Below are positions 25,961 to 39,107 of a stretch of 64,000 bases of DNA, piece after piece. Both the position numbers and the translations under genes were made by a program. The stretch comes from Calliopsis andreniformis (lineage: Eukaryota > Arthropoda > Insecta > Hymenoptera > Andrenidae): the NCBI RefSeq assembly GCF_051401765.1, contig NW_027480571.1:1-64000 (forward strand), read 5' to 3'. The notes beneath the pieces are model-generated. The model saw only the letters and a list, made by a program, of their open reading frames with translations, was not told the origin of the DNA and did no database searches. Within the stretch, counting starts at the first letter, position 1; each line of letters starts with the position of its first letter.

Positions 25961-27173
25961 TCAATACTCAAACCTCAATCCTCAACCCTCAGCCCTCATC
26001 CTCCATTCTCAATCCTCAATGCTCAACCCTCAATCCTCAATCTTCAATCCTCAATACTCAATCTTCAATCCTCAATCCTCAATCCTCAATCCTCAATTCT
26101 CAATCCTCAATCCTCAATCCTCAATCCTCAATCCTCAATCCTCAATCTTATATCCTCAGTCCTCAATCTTCAATCCTCAATCCTCAATCCTCAATCCTCA
26201 ATTCTCAATCCTCAATCCTCAATCCTCCGTCCTCGTCCTCAATCCACAACACTCAATCCTCAATCCTCAATTTTCAATCATCAATATTCAATCTTCAGTC
26301 CTCAATCCTCAATCCTCAATCCTCAATCTTCAATCCTCAATACTCAATCTTCAATCCTCAGTCCTCAGCCCTCAAACCTCAATTCTGAATCCTGAATACT
26401 CAATCTTGAATCCTCAATCCTCAGTCCTCAATACTATACCATCAAGATTCAATCCTCAATCCTCAGTCCTCATTCTTCAATCCTCAATACCCAGTCCTCA
26501 ATCTTCAATCCTCAATCCCCAATCCTCGTCCTCAATCCACAACCCTCAATCCTCGATCCTCAATCTTCAATCCTCAATACTCAATCTTCAATCCTCAATC
26601 CTCAATCCTCAATTCTCAATCCTCAATCCTCAGTCCTCAGTTCTCAAACCTCTATCCTCAACCCTCAGACCGCATCCTCAATCCTCAATCCTCAATCTTC
26701 AACCTTCAATCCCCAATACTCAATCATCAATCCTCTATCCTCAATCCTCAACCCTCGATCCTCAATCCTCAATCCTCAATCCTCAGGCATCAGTACTCAA
26801 TCTTCAATACTCAAGCCTCAATCCTCAATCCACAATCCTCAATCCTCGATCCTCAATCCTCATTCCTCAAACCTCAATCGTCAAACCTCAGTCCTCATCT
26901 TCAATTCTCAATTCTCAATCCTCAATCCTCAATCCTCAATCTTCAAACATCAATACTCAATCTTCAATCCTCAATCCTCAATCCTCATTCCTCAATCCTC
27001 AATCCCCAATCCTCAATCCTCAATTCTCAACTCTCAATCCTCAATCCTCAATCCTCAGACCTCATACATCAATACTCAACCCTCAGTCCTCGTCCTCAAT
27101 CCACAACCCTCAATCCTCAATCCTCAATCTTCAATCCTCAACCCTCAACCGTCAATACTCAATTCTCAATACT

Positions 27174-27561
27174 CAATAGAATATCCTGAATCCTCATGGT
27201 TCAATACTCAATCCACAATATTCTATAATCAAATCTCAATCCTCAAACTACAATTCTCAACACTCAATCCTCAACACTCAGTCCTCTCCCTTCAATCCTC
27301 CATCCTCAACTCTCAATCCTCAAGCGTCAATACTCAATCGTCAATCCTCAACCCTCAATCCTCAGCCCTCAAACCTCAATCCCGAATCCTCAATCCTAAA
27401 TCCTCAATCTTCAGCCCTCAGTCCTCAAAAATCAACTATCAATCCTCTATCCTGAATAGAATATCCTCAATTAACAGTTTTCCATACTCAATCCCCATTC
27501 TTCAATCTTCAAATCTGAATCCACAAACATCAATACTAATCACTCAAGCATCAACACTCAG
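27174..27561. repeat. SW-FP landmark block 8
   Basis: SW core at 27,183 and FP core at 27,468, K-type in both halves. This marks the end of the second 3,217-bp copy. Confidence 0.85.
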
Positions 27562-28390
27562 TCCTCAATCTTCAATCCTCAATCCTCAATCCTCAATCTT
27601 CAATCCTCAATACTCAATCTTCAATCATCAATCCTCAATCCTCAATCCTCAATCTTCAATCCTCAATCCTCAATCCTCATTCTTCAATCCTCAACACCCA
27701 ATAGTCAATCTTCAATCCTCAATCCTCAATCCTCAATTCTCAATCCTCAATCCTCAATCCTCAATCTTCAGACCTCAAACATCAATACTCAACCCTCAGT
27801 CCTCGTCCTCAATCCACAACCCTCAATCCTCGATCCTCAATCTTCAATCATCAGTATTCAATCTTCAATTCTCAACCTTCAACCCTCAATACTCAATCCT
27901 CAATCCTCAATGTACGATCCTCAATACCCAATCCTCAATCTTCAATCCTCAATCCTCAATCCTCAATCCTCAATCATCAATCCTCAATCCTCAGGCCTCA
28001 AACCTCAATCCTGAATCCTCATTCCTGAATCCTCAATCTTCCGCCATCAGTCCTCAAAAATCAACTATCACTCCTCTATCCTGAATAGAATATCCTCAAT
28101 TTACAGTTTTCCATACTCAATCCCCATTCTTCAATCTTCAAATCTGAATCCACAAACATCAATTCTAATCACTCAACCATCAACACTCAGTCCTCAATCT
28201 TCAATCCTCAATCCTCAATCCTCAATTCTCAATCCTCAATCCTCAATCCTCGGACCCCAAACATCAATACTCAATCCTCAGTCCTCGTCCTCAATCCACA
28301 ACCCTCAATCCTCAATCCTCAATCTTCAATCATCAATATTCAATCTTCAGTCCTCAATCCTCAATCCTCTATCCTCAATCCTCAGTCCTC
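27364..28390. repeat. Tail of unit K, with a 279-bp loss at its end
   Basis: This follows 18.02-19.04 kb at offset 9,345, including FP blocks at 27,468 and 28,097. At about 28,390 the order jumps from the equivalent of 19,045 to the equivalent of 19,325, so about 279 bp are missing. The same 279 bp are present at 51.48-51.78 kb. The loss equals 40 heptamers minus one base and spans one conserved 6-base unit. Confidence 0.8.
28097..28190. repeat. Solo FP block
   Basis: Copy of the 18,752 block at offset 9,345, with the same TATCACTCC flank. Confidence 0.8.
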
Positions 28391-29484
28391 ATTCTTCAAT
28401 CCTCAGAACCCAATCCTGAATCTTCAATCCTCAATCCTCAATCCTCAATCCTCAATCCTCAATTGTCAATCCTCAATCCTGAGTCCTCAGTCCTCAAACC
28501 ACAATCCTCAACCCTCAGCCCTCATCCTCAATCCTCAATCCTCAATCCTCAGTCCTCCGTCCTCAAACCTCAATCCTCAGCCCTCAGACCTCATCCTCAA
28601 TCCTCAATCCTCAATCCTCAATCCTCAATCTTCAATCCTCAATACTCAATATTCAATCCTCAATCCTCAGTCCTCAAACCTCAATTCTGAATCCTGAATA
28701 CTCAATCTTCAATCCTCAATCCTCAGCCCTCAATACTCTAGCATCAATCTTCAATCCTCAATCCTCAATCCTCAATCCTCAATCCTCAATCCTCAGGCCT
28801 CAAACCTCAATCCTGAATCCTCAATCCTCAATCCTCAATCCTCAAACCTCAATCCTCAATCCTCATTCTTCAATCCTCAGTACCCAATCCTCAATCTTCA
28901 ATCCCCAATCCACAATCCTCAAATCTCAATCCTCAATCCTCAGTCCTCAGTCCTCAAACCTCAAACCTCATTCTTCAATCCTCAATACCCAACCCTCAAT
29001 CTTCAATCCTCAATCCTCAATCCTCAATTCTCCATCCTCAATCCTCAATCCTCAGACCTCAAACATCAATACTCAACCCACAGTCCTCGTCCTCAACCCA
29101 CAACCCTCAATCCTCAACCCTCAATCTTCAATCCTCAATCCTCAATACTCAATCCTCAATCTTCAATCCACAATCATCAATCCTCAATCCTCAATCCTCA
29201 TTCTTCAATCCTCAATACCCTATCCTCAATCTGCAATCCTCAATCCACAATCCTCAATCCTCAAACCTCAATCCTCAACCGTCAGTCCTCGTCCTCAACC
29301 CTCAACCCTCAATCCTCAATGCTCAATCTTCAATCATCAATACTCAATCTTCACTCCTCAATCCTCAATCCTCAATCCTCAATCCGCAATCTTCAGTCCT
29401 CAAACATCAATCCTGAATCCTCAATCCTGAATCCTCAATGTTCAGCCCTCAGTCCTCAACAAACAGTTGTCAATCCTCAATCCT

Positions 29485-29592
29485 CAATAGAATATCCTCA
29501 ATTCACAGGTTTCAATACACAACACTCAACCTGCAATCTTCAAATCTCTATCCACAAACATCAATTCTCATCACTCAACCCTCAACACTCAG
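29485..29592. repeat. TGF landmark block, copy A1
   Basis: AATAGAATATCCTCAATTC core followed by ACAGGTTTC, AACCTGC, ATCTCTATCC and ATTCTCATC variants. The layout parallels the FP block (AATT, then ACAG, then TTTC, then AATCTTCAAATCT), so it looks like an older relative of FP. Confidence 0.78.
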
Positions 29593-30364
29593 TCCCCAAT
29601 CCTGAATCTTCAATCCTCAATCCTCAGTCCTCAATCCTCAATCCTCAATCTTCAATCCTCAATACTCAATCTTCAATCCTCAATCCTCAATCCTCAACCC
29701 TCAACCCTCAATCGTCAATCTCCAATCCTGAATACACAATCTTCAATCCTCAACCCTCAATCCTCAATCCTCAATCCTCAATCCTCATTCTTCAATCCTC
29801 AATACCCAATCCTCAATCTTCAATCCTCAATCCTCAATCCTCAATTCTCAATCCTCAATCCTCAGTCCTCAGTCCTCAAACCTCAATCCTCAACACTCAG
29901 GCCTCATCCTCAATTCTCAATCCTCAAAGCTCAATCTTCAATCCTCTGTCCCAGATCCTCAATCTTCAATTCTCAATCCTCAATCCTCAATACTCAATCT
30001 TCAATCCTCAACCCTCAATCCTCAATCCTCAATCCTCGTTCTTCAATCCACAATACCCAATCTTCAATCTTCAATCCTCAATCCTCAATCCTCAATTCTC
30101 AATCCTTAATCCTCAATCCTCAGACCTCAAACATCAATACTCAACCCTCAGTCCTCGTCCTCAAACCACAACACTCAATCCTAGATCCTCAATCTTCAAT
30201 CCTCAATACTCAATCTTCAATCCTCTATCCTCAATCCTCAATCCTCAATCCTCAATCCTCAATCCTCAATCGTCAATCCTCTATCCTCAATTCTCAATCC
30301 TCAATCCTCAATCATCAATATTCAACACTCAACCCTCAACCATCAATACTCAATTCTCAATACT

Positions 30365-30752
30365 CAATAGAATATCCTGAATTCTCATGGTTCAATACTC
30401 AATCCATAATATTCTATAATCAAATCTCAATCCTCAAACATCAATTCTCAACACTCAATCCCCAACACTCAGTCCTCTCTCTTCAATCCTCCGTCCTCAA
30501 CTCTCAATCCTCAAGCGTCAATATTCAATCGTCAATCCTCAGTCCTCTATCCTCAGCCCTCAAACCTCAATCCCGAATCCTCAATCCTAAATCCTCAGTC
30601 TTCAGCCCTCAGTCCTCAAAAATCAACTATCAATCCTCTATCCTGAATAGAATATCCTCAATTTACAGTTTTCCATACTCAATCCCCATTCTTCAATCTT
30701 CAAATCTGAATCCACAAACATCAATACTAATCGCTCAAGCATCAACACTCAG
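30365..30752. repeat. SW-FP landmark block 9
   Basis: SW core at 30,374 with the CCATAATATTC variant shared with blocks 1 and 11; FP core at 30,659. It lies in large segment copy A. Confidence 0.85.
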
Positions 30753-31280
30753 TCCTCAATCTTCAATCCTCAATCCTCAATCCTCAACCTTCAATACTCA
30801 ATACTCATTCTTCAATCATCAATCCTCAATCCTCAATCCTCAATCTTCAATCCTCAATCCTCAATCCTCATTCTTCAATCCTCAACACCCAATACTCAAT
30901 CTTCAATCCACAATCCTCAATCCTCAATTCTCAATCCTCAATCCTCAATCTTCATACCTCAAACATCAATACTCAACCCTCAGTCCTCGTCCTCAATCCA
31001 CAACCCTCAATCCTCGATCCTCAATCTTCAATCATCAATATTCAATCTTCAATTCGCAACCCTCAACCCTCAATACTCAATCCTCAATCCTCAATGTACG
31101 ACCCTCAATACCCAATCCTCAAACTTCAATCCTCAATCCTCAATCCTCAATCCTCAATCCTCAATCCTCAAACCTCAGGCCTCAAACCTCAATCCTGAAT
31201 CCTCAATCCTGAATCCTCAATCTTCAGCCATCAGTCCTCAAAAATCAACTATCAATCCTCTATCCTGAATAGAATATCCT

Positions 31281-31374
31281 CAATTTACAGTTTTCCATGC
31301 TCAATCCCCATTCTTCAATCTTCAAATCTGAATCCACAAACATCAATTCTAATCACTCAACCATCAACACTCAG
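31281..31374. repeat. Solo FP block
   Basis: FP core with a private TTTTCCATGC change. It lies in large segment copy A; its counterpart is at 54,658. Confidence 0.8.
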
Positions 31375-33400
31375 TCCTCAATCTTCAATCCTCAATCCTC
31401 AATCCTCAATTCTCAATCCTCAATCCTCAATCCTCGGACCCCAAACATCAATACTCAATCCTCAGTCCTCGTCCTCAATCCACAACCCTCAATCCTCAAT
31501 CCTCAGTACTCAATCTTCAATCCTCAATCCTCAATACTGAATCTTTAATCCTCAATCCTCAATACTCAATCCTTAATCCTGAATCCTCAATCCTCAATCC
31601 TCAATCCTCATTCTTCAATCCTCAATACCCAATCCTCAATCATCAATCCTCAATCCTCAATCCTCAATCCGCAATCCTCAATTGTCAATCCTCAATCCTC
31701 AGTCCTCAGTCCTCAAACCACAATCCTCAACCCTCAGCCCTCACCCTCAATCCTCAATCCTCAATCCTCAGTCCTCCGTCCTCAAACCACAATCCTCAGC
31801 CCTCAGCCCTCATCCTCCATCCTCAATCCTCAACCCTCAATCCTCAATCCTCAATCTTCAACCCTCAACTCTGAATTTTTAATCCTCAATCCTCAATCCT
31901 CAATCCTTAATCCTGAATCCTCAATCCTCAATCCTCAATCCTCATTCTTCAATCCTCAATACCCAATCCTCAATCATCAATCCTCAATCCTCAATCCTCA
32001 ATCCTCAATCCTCAATTGTCAATCCTCTATCCTCAGTCCTCAGCCCTCAAACCACAATCCTCAACCCTCAGCCCTCATCCTCAATCCTCAATCCTCAATC
32101 CTCAGTCCTCCGTCCTCAAACCTCAATCCTCAGCCGTCAGACCTCATCCTCAATCCTCAATCCTTAATCCTCAATCCTCAACCTTCAATCCTCAATACTC
32201 AATCTTCAATCCTCAGTCCTCAGTCCTCAAACCTCAATTCTGAATCGTGAATATTCAATCTTCAATCCTCAATCCTCAGCCCTCAATACTCTAGCATCAA
32301 TCTTCAATCCTCAATCCTCAATACTCAATCCTCAGTCCTCGTCCTCAATCCACAACCATCAATCCTCAATCCTCAATCTTCAATCATCAATTTTCAATCT
32401 TCAGTCCTCAATCCTCAATCCTCTATCCTCAATCCTCAATCCTCAATGTTCAATCCGCAATACCCAATCCTCAATCTTCAATACTCAATCCTCAATCCTC
32501 AATCCTCAATCCTCAATACTCAATCCTCAATCCTCAATCCTCAGCCCTCAATACTCTAGCATCAATCTTCAATCCTCAATCCTCAATCCTCAATCTTCAA
32601 TACCCAATCCTCAATCTTCAATCCTCAATCCTCAATGCTCAATTCTCAATCCTCAATCCTCAAACCTCAACCTTCAATCCTCAGTCCTCAAACTTCAATC
32701 CTCAATACTCAATTTTCAATCCTCAATTCTCAGTCCTCAAACCTCAATTCTGAATCCTGAATACTCAATCTTCAATCCTCAATCCTCAATCCTCAATTCT
32801 CAATCCTCAATCCTCAATCCTCAGTCCTCAGTCCTCAATCCTCATTCTTCAATCCTCAATACCCTATCCTCAATCTGCAATCCACAATCCTCAATCCTCA
32901 ATCCTCAATCCTCAATCCTCAACCGTCAGTCCCCGTCCTCAACCTTCAACCCTCAATCCTCAATGCTCAATCTTCAATCATCAATACTCAATCTTCAATC
33001 CTCAATCCTCAATCCTCAATCCTTAATCCTCAATCCTCAAACTTCATTCCTCAATACTCAATACTCAATCCTCAATCCTCAATCTTCAATCCTCAATACT
33101 CAATCTCCAATCCTCAATCCTCATTCTTCAATCCTCAGTACCCAATCCTCAATCTTCAATCCTCAATACTCAATATTCAGTCCTCAATCCTCAATCCTCG
33201 ACCCTCAATCCTCAATCGTCAATCTCCAATCCTGAATACTCAATCTTCAATCCTCAACCCTCAATCCTCAATCCTCAATCCTCAATCCTCATTCTTCAAT
33301 CCCCAATATCCAATCCTCAGTCTTCAATCCTCAATTCTCAATCCTCAATTCTCCATCCTCAATCCTCAGTCCTCAGTCCTCAACCCTCCATCCTCAAGCC

Positions 33401-33410
33401 TGAGGCCTCA
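33401..33410. repeat. TGAGGCCTCA perfect palindrome
   Basis: A perfect 10-base palindrome in which a - strand-type GAGG meets a + strand-type CCTC. It also occurs at 35,517, 39,098, 58,706 and 61,045. It is one of the few places where the array's own unit core appears in inverted orientation. Confidence 0.8.
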
Positions 33411-34601
33411 TCCTCAACCCTCAATCCTCAATACTCAATCTTCAATCCTCTGTCCCAGATCCTCAATCTTCAATTCTCAATCCTCAATCCTCAATCTTCA
33501 ATCCTCAGGTCTCAATCTTCAATCCTCAATCCTCAATCCTCAATCCTCAATCCTCAATCCTCATTCTTCAATCCTCAACACCCAATCCTCAATCTTCAAT
33601 CGTCAATCCTCAATCCTCAATTCTCAATCCTCAATCCTCAATCCTCAATCCTCAGACCTCAAACATCAATACTCAAACCTCAGTCCTCGTCCTCAATCCA
33701 CAACCCTCAATCCACGATCCTCAATCTTCAATCCTCAATACTCAATCTTCAATCCTCAATCCTCAACACTCAATACTCAATCGTCAATCTTATATCCTCG
33801 ATACTCAATCTTCAATACTCAATACTCAATCCTCAATGCTCATTCTTCAATCCTCAATACCTAATCCTCAATCTTCAATCCTCAATCCTCAATCCTCAAT
33901 TCTCAATCCTCAATCCTCAGTCCTCAGTTCTGAAACCTCAATCCTCAATCCTCAGACCGCATCCTCAATCCTCAATCCTCAATCCTCGAATCTTCAATCC
34001 TCAATACTCAATCTTCAATCCTCAATCCTCAACACTCAATACTCAATCGTCAATCTTATATTCTCGAAACTCAATCTTCAATACTCAATACTCAATCCTC
34101 AATCCTCAATGCTCATTCTTCAATCCTCAATACCTAATCCTCAATCCTCAATCCTCAAACCTCAATCCTCATTCCTCAAACCTCAATCGTCAACCCTCAG
34201 TCCTCATCTTCAATTCTCAATTCTCAATCCTCAATCCTCAATCCTCAATCTTCAAACATCAATACTCAATATTCAATCCTCAATCCTCAATCCTCACTCC
34301 TCAATCCTCAATCCTCAATATTCAACACACAATCCTCAATCATCAATCCTCAATCCTCATTCTTCGATACTCAACACCCAATCCTCAATCTTCAATCCTC
34401 AATACTCAATCCTCCATTCTCAATCCTCAATCCTCAATCCTCAGGCCTCAAACATCAATACTCAACCCTCAGTCCTCGTCCTCAATCCACAACCCTCAAT
34501 CCTCGATCCTCAGTCCTCAAACCTCAATCCTGAATCCTCAATCCTGAATCCACAATGTTCAGCCCTCAGTCCTCAACAATCAGTTGTCAATCCTCAATCC
34601 A

Positions 34602-34709
34602 CAATAGAATATCCTCAATTCAGATGATTCAATGCTCAATACTCGACCTGCAATCTTCGAATCTCTATCCGCAAGCATCAATCCTCATCACTCAACCCTC
34701 AACATTAAG
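34602..34709. repeat. TGF landmark block, copy A2
   Basis: A diverged form with AATTCAGATGATTC, ACTCGACCTGC, AATCTTCGAATCT and CGCAAGCATC. Several changes create CG or GAT steps not seen in A1. Confidence 0.78.
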
Positions 34710-35516
34710 TCCCCAATCCTGAATCTTCAATCCTCAACCCTCAATCCTCAATCCTCAATCCTCAATCTTCAATCCTCAATACTCAATATTCAGTCCTCAA
34801 TCCTCAATCATCGACCCTCAATCCTCAATCGTCAATCTCCAATCCTCGATCCTCAATCCTCAATTTTCAATCCTCAATCCTCAATCCTCAGACCTGAAAC
34901 ATCAATACTCAACCCTCAGTCCTCGTCCTCAATCCACAACCCTCAATCCTCGATCCTCAATCTTCAATCCTCAATACTCAATCTTCAATCCTCAATCCTC
35001 AATCCTCAATCCTGAATCATCAATCGTCAATCCTCTATCCTCAATCCTCATTCTTCAATCCTCAATACCCAATCCTCAGTCCTCAATCTTCAATCCTCAA
35101 TACTCAATCTTCAATCCTCAATCCTCAGTCCTTAATCCTTAATCCTCAATCCTCAAACTTCATTCCTCAATACTCAATACTCAATCCTCAATCCTCAATC
35201 TTCAATCCTCAATACTCAATCTCCAATCCTCAATCCTCATTCTTCAATCCTCAGTACCCAATCCTCAATCTTCAATCCTCAATACTCAATATTCAGTCCT
35301 CAATCCTCAATCCTCGACCCTCAATCCTCAATCGTCAATCTCCAATCCTGAATACTCAATCTTCAATCCTCAACCCTCAATCCTCAATCCTCAATCCTCA
35401 ATCCTCATTCTTCAATCCCCAATATCCAATCCTCAATCTTCAATCCTCAATTCTCAATATTCAATTCTCAATCCTCAATCCTCAGTCCTCAGTCCTCAAC
35501 CCTCAATCCTCAAGCC

Positions 35517-35526
35517 TGAGGCCTCA
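35517..35526. repeat. TGAGGCCTCA perfect palindrome
   Basis: Same palindrome within AAGCCTGAGGCCTCATCC, in large segment copy A. Confidence 0.8.
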
Positions 35527-36083
35527 TCCTCAATCCTCAATCCTCAATACTCAATCTTCAATCCTCTGTCCCAGATCCTCAATCTTCAATTCTCAATCCT
35601 CAATCCTCAATCTTCAATCCTCAAGTCTCAATCTTCAATCCTCAATCCTCAATCCTCAATCCTCAATCCTCCATCCTCATTCTTCAATCCTCAACACCCA
35701 ATCCTCAATCTTCAATCGTCAATCCTCAATCCTCAATTCTCAATCCTCAATCCTCAATCCTCAGACCTCAAACATCAATACTCAAACCTCAGTCCTCGTC
35801 CTCAATCCACAACCCTCAATCCACGATCCTCAATCTTCAATCCTCAATACTCAATCTTCAATCCTCAATCCTCAACACTCAATACTCAATCGTCGATCTT
35901 ATATTCTCGATACTCAATCTTCAATTCTCAATTCTCAATCCTCAATCCTCAATCCTCAATCTTCAAACACCAATACTCAATATTCAATCCTCAATCCTCA
36001 ATCCTCAATCCTCAGTCCTCAATCCTCAATCCTCAATATTCAACACACAATCCTCAATCATCAATCCTCAATTCTCAATACTC

Positions 36084-36240
36084 AGCAGTATATTCTGAAT
36101 TCTCATGGTTCAATTCTCAATCCACAATATTCAGAAATCAAATCTCAATCCTCAAACACCAACTCTCAACTCTCAATCCTCAGCACTCAGTCCTCTCTCT
36201 TCAATCCTCCATCCTCAATCCTCAATCCTCAAGCGTCAAT
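36084..36240. repeat. Diverged SW block, copy 1
   Basis: It begins AGCAGTATATTCTGAATTC and has AATATTCAGAAATC where standard SW blocks have AATATTCTATAATC. It ends at AAGCGTCAAT with no FP partner 285 bp away. Close copies lie at 59,266-59,422 and 61,850-62,006. Confidence 0.8.
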
Positions 36241-36676
36241 CCTCAATCCTCAATCCTCAATCCTCATTCCTCAATCTTCAACCCTCAATCCTCAATCCTC
36301 AATCTTCAATCCTCAAGGCTCAATCTTCAATCCTCAATCCTCAATCCTCAATCCTCAATCCTCATTCTTCAATCCACAATACCCAATCCTCAATCTTCAA
36401 TCCTCGATCCTCAATCCTCAATTTTCAATCCTCAATCCTCAATCCTCAGACCTGAAACATCAATACTCAACCCTCAGTCCTCGTCCTCAATCCACAACCC
36501 TCAATCCTCGATCCTCAATCTTCAATCCTCAATACTCAATCTTCAATCCTCAATCCTCAATCCTCAATCCTCAATCCTCAATCGTCAATCCTCTATCCTC
36601 AATCCTCAATCCTCAATCCTCAATCATCAATATTCAACACTCAACCCTCAACCATCAATACTCAATTCTCAATACT

Positions 36677-36924
36677 CAATAGAATATCCTGAATTCTGAT
36701 GGTTCAATACTCAATCCACAATCCTCAGGCCTCAAACCTCAATCCTGAATCCTCAATCCTGAATCCTCAATCTTCAGCCATCAGTCCTCAAAAATCAACT
36801 ATCAATCCTCTATCCTGAATAGAATATCCTCAATTTACAGTTTTCCATACTCAATCCCCATTCTTCAATCTTCAAATCTGAATCCACAAACATCAATTCT
36901 AATCACTCAACCATCAACACTCAG
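36677..36924. repeat. Shortened SW-FP block (140-bp deletion), copy A
   Basis: The SW core at 36,686 has CCTGAATTCTGATGG. It runs directly into AATCCTCAGGCC and reaches the FP core at 36,831, only 145 bp away instead of 285. The 140-bp loss is exactly 20 heptamers. The same form occurs at 59,859-60,106. Confidence 0.82.
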
Positions 36925-37959
36925 TCTTCAATCTTCAATCCTCAATCCTCAATCCTCTATTCTCAATCCTCAATCCTCAATCCTCGGACCCCAAACATCA
37001 ATACTCAATTATTAGTCCTCGTCCTCAATCCACAACCCTCAATCCTCAATCCTCAATCTTCGATCATCAATATTCAATATTCAGTCCTCAATCCTCAATC
37101 CTCTATCCTCAATCCTCAATCCTCAATGTTCAATCCGCAATACCCAATCCTCAATCCTCAATACTCAATCCTCAATCCTCAATCCTCAATCATCAATCCT
37201 CAATCCTCAATCCTCAATACTCAATCTTCAATCCTCAATCCTCAATCCTCAATACTCAATCCTTAATCCTGAATCCTCAATCCTCAATCCTCAATCCTCA
37301 TTCTTCAATCCTCAATACCCAATCCTCAATCATCAATCATCAATCCTCAATCCTCAATCCTCAATCCTCAATCCTCAATTGTCAATCCTCACTCCTCATT
37401 CCTCAGTCCTCAAACCACAATCCTCAGCCCTCAGCCCTCATCCTCAATCCTCAATCCTCAATCCTCAGTCCTCCGTCCTCAAACCTCAATCCTCAGCCCT
37501 CAGCCCTCATTCTCAATCCTCAATCCTCAACCCTCAATCCTCAATCCTCAATCTTCAACCCTCAATTCTGAATCTTTAATCCTCAATCCTCAATCCTCAA
37601 TCCTTAATCCTGAACCTCAATCCTCAATCCTCAATCCTCATTCTTCAATCCTCAATACCCAATCTTCAATCATCAATCCTCAATCCTCAATCCTCAATCA
37701 TCAATTGTCAACCCTCAATCCTCAGTCCTCAGTCCTCAAACCACAATCCTCAACCCTCAGCCCTCATCCTCAATCCTCAATCCTCAATCCTCAGTCCTCC
37801 GTCCTCAAACCTCAATCCTCAGCCGTCAGACCTCATCCTCAATCCTCAATCCTCAATCCTCAATCCTCAACCTTCAATCCTCAATACTCAATCTTCAATC
37901 CTCAATCCTCAGTCCTCAAACCTCAATTCTGAATCCTGAATACTCAATCTTCAATCCTC

Positions 37960-38135
37960 AATCCTCAGCCCTCAATACTCTAGCATCAATCTTCAATCCT
38001 CAATCCTCAGCCCTCAATACTCTAGCATCAATCTTCAATCCTCAATCCTCAATACTCAATCCTCAGTCCTCGTCCTCAATCCACAATACTCAATCTTCAA
38101 TACTCAATCCTCAGCCCTCAATACTCTAGCATCAA
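37960..38135. repeat. Short tandem of CTCTAGCATC modules
   Basis: A module of AGCCCTC-AATACTC followed by TAGCATC occurs with its TAG at 37,981, 38,023 (42 bp, six heptamers) and 38,127. A CTCTGGCATC variant lies at 38,411. The same cluster is at 63.3-63.5 kb. Confidence 0.78.
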
Positions 38136-39097
38136 TCTTCAATCCCCAATCCTCAATCCTCAATCCTCAATTCTGAATCCTGAATACTCAATCTTCAGTC
38201 CTCAATCCTCAATCTTCAATCCTCAACCCTCAATCCTTAATCCTCAATTCTCAATCCTCAACCCTCAAACCTCAATCTTCAATCCTCAGTCCTCAATCTT
38301 CAATCCTCAATACTCAATCTTCAATCCTCATTCTTCAATCCTCAGTACCCAATCCTCAATCTTCAATCCTCAATACTCAATCTTCAATCCTCAATCCTCA
38401 GCCCTCAATACTCTGGCATCAATCTTCAATCCTCAATCCTCAATCCTCAATCCTCAATCCTCATTCTTCAATCCTCAATACCCAATCCTCAATCTTCAAT
38501 CCTCAATCCTCAATGCTCAATTCTGAATCCTCAATCCTCAAACCTCAATCTTCAATCCTCAGTCCTCAATCTTCAATCCTCAATACTCAATCTTCAATCC
38601 TCAATCCTCAGTCCTCACACCTCAATTCTGAATCCTGAATACTCAATCTTCAATCCTCAATCCTCAATCTTCAATCCTCAACCCTCAATCCTTAATCCTC
38701 AATCCTCAAACTTCATTCCTCAATCCTCAATACTCAATCCTCAATCTTCAATCCTCAATCCTCAATCCTCAATCCTCAATCCTCATTCTTCAATCCTCAG
38801 TACCCAATTCTCAATCTTCAATCCTCAATACTCAATCCTCAATTCTCAAGCCTCAATCCTCAGTCCTCAGTCCTCAAACCTCAATCCTCATTCTTCAATC
38901 CTCAATACCCAATCCTCAATCTTCAATCCTCAATCCTCAATGCTCAATTCTCAATCCTCAATCCTCAAACATCAATCTTCAATCCTCAGTCCTCAATCTT
39001 CAATCCTCAATACTCAATCTTCAATGCTCAATTCTCAATCCTCAATTCTCAATCCTCAATCATCAGTCCTCAGTCCTCAACCCTCAATCCTCAAGCC

Positions 39098-39107
39098 TGA
39101 GGCCTCA
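39098..39107. repeat. TGAGGCCTCA perfect palindrome
   Basis: Same palindrome in the 37.7-40.5 kb mosaic; its counterpart is at 61,045. Confidence 0.8.

Larger units (their letters stand above)
24147..27363. repeat. 3,217-bp tandem duplication, copy B
   Basis: This is the second member of the pair. Its right edge is near 27,363-27,400, where an AATCTCC unit (seen near 20,970 and 24,190) is replaced by AATCTTC and the FP core returns to the AATTAACAG form. Beyond that, the sequence resumes the order of 18.0-19.0 kb at offset 9,345. Confidence 0.87.
28391..37745. repeat. Large segmental repeat, copy A
   Basis: This segment recurs at 51.8-60.8 kb. The offset is 23,377 from 28,463 to about 33,300 (checkpoints 29,319, 31,682, 32,016 and 32,963), then 23,189 to about 57 kb, 23,182 to about 60 kb, and 23,175 at 37,379. 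It holds SW-FP at 30,365-30,752, TGF blocks at 29,485 and 34,602, FP at 31,281, the diverged SW at 36,084 and a shortened SW-FP at 36,677-36,924. A 353-codon stretch used only for comparison shows three differences from copy B. Confidence 0.87.

Noticed and set aside
29319..30380. 353-codon + frame conserved at 52,696-53,757
   Set aside because: The conservation reflects the 23.4-kb segmental duplication of non-coding satellite, not selection on a protein. The flanking satellite outside the frame is just as conserved.
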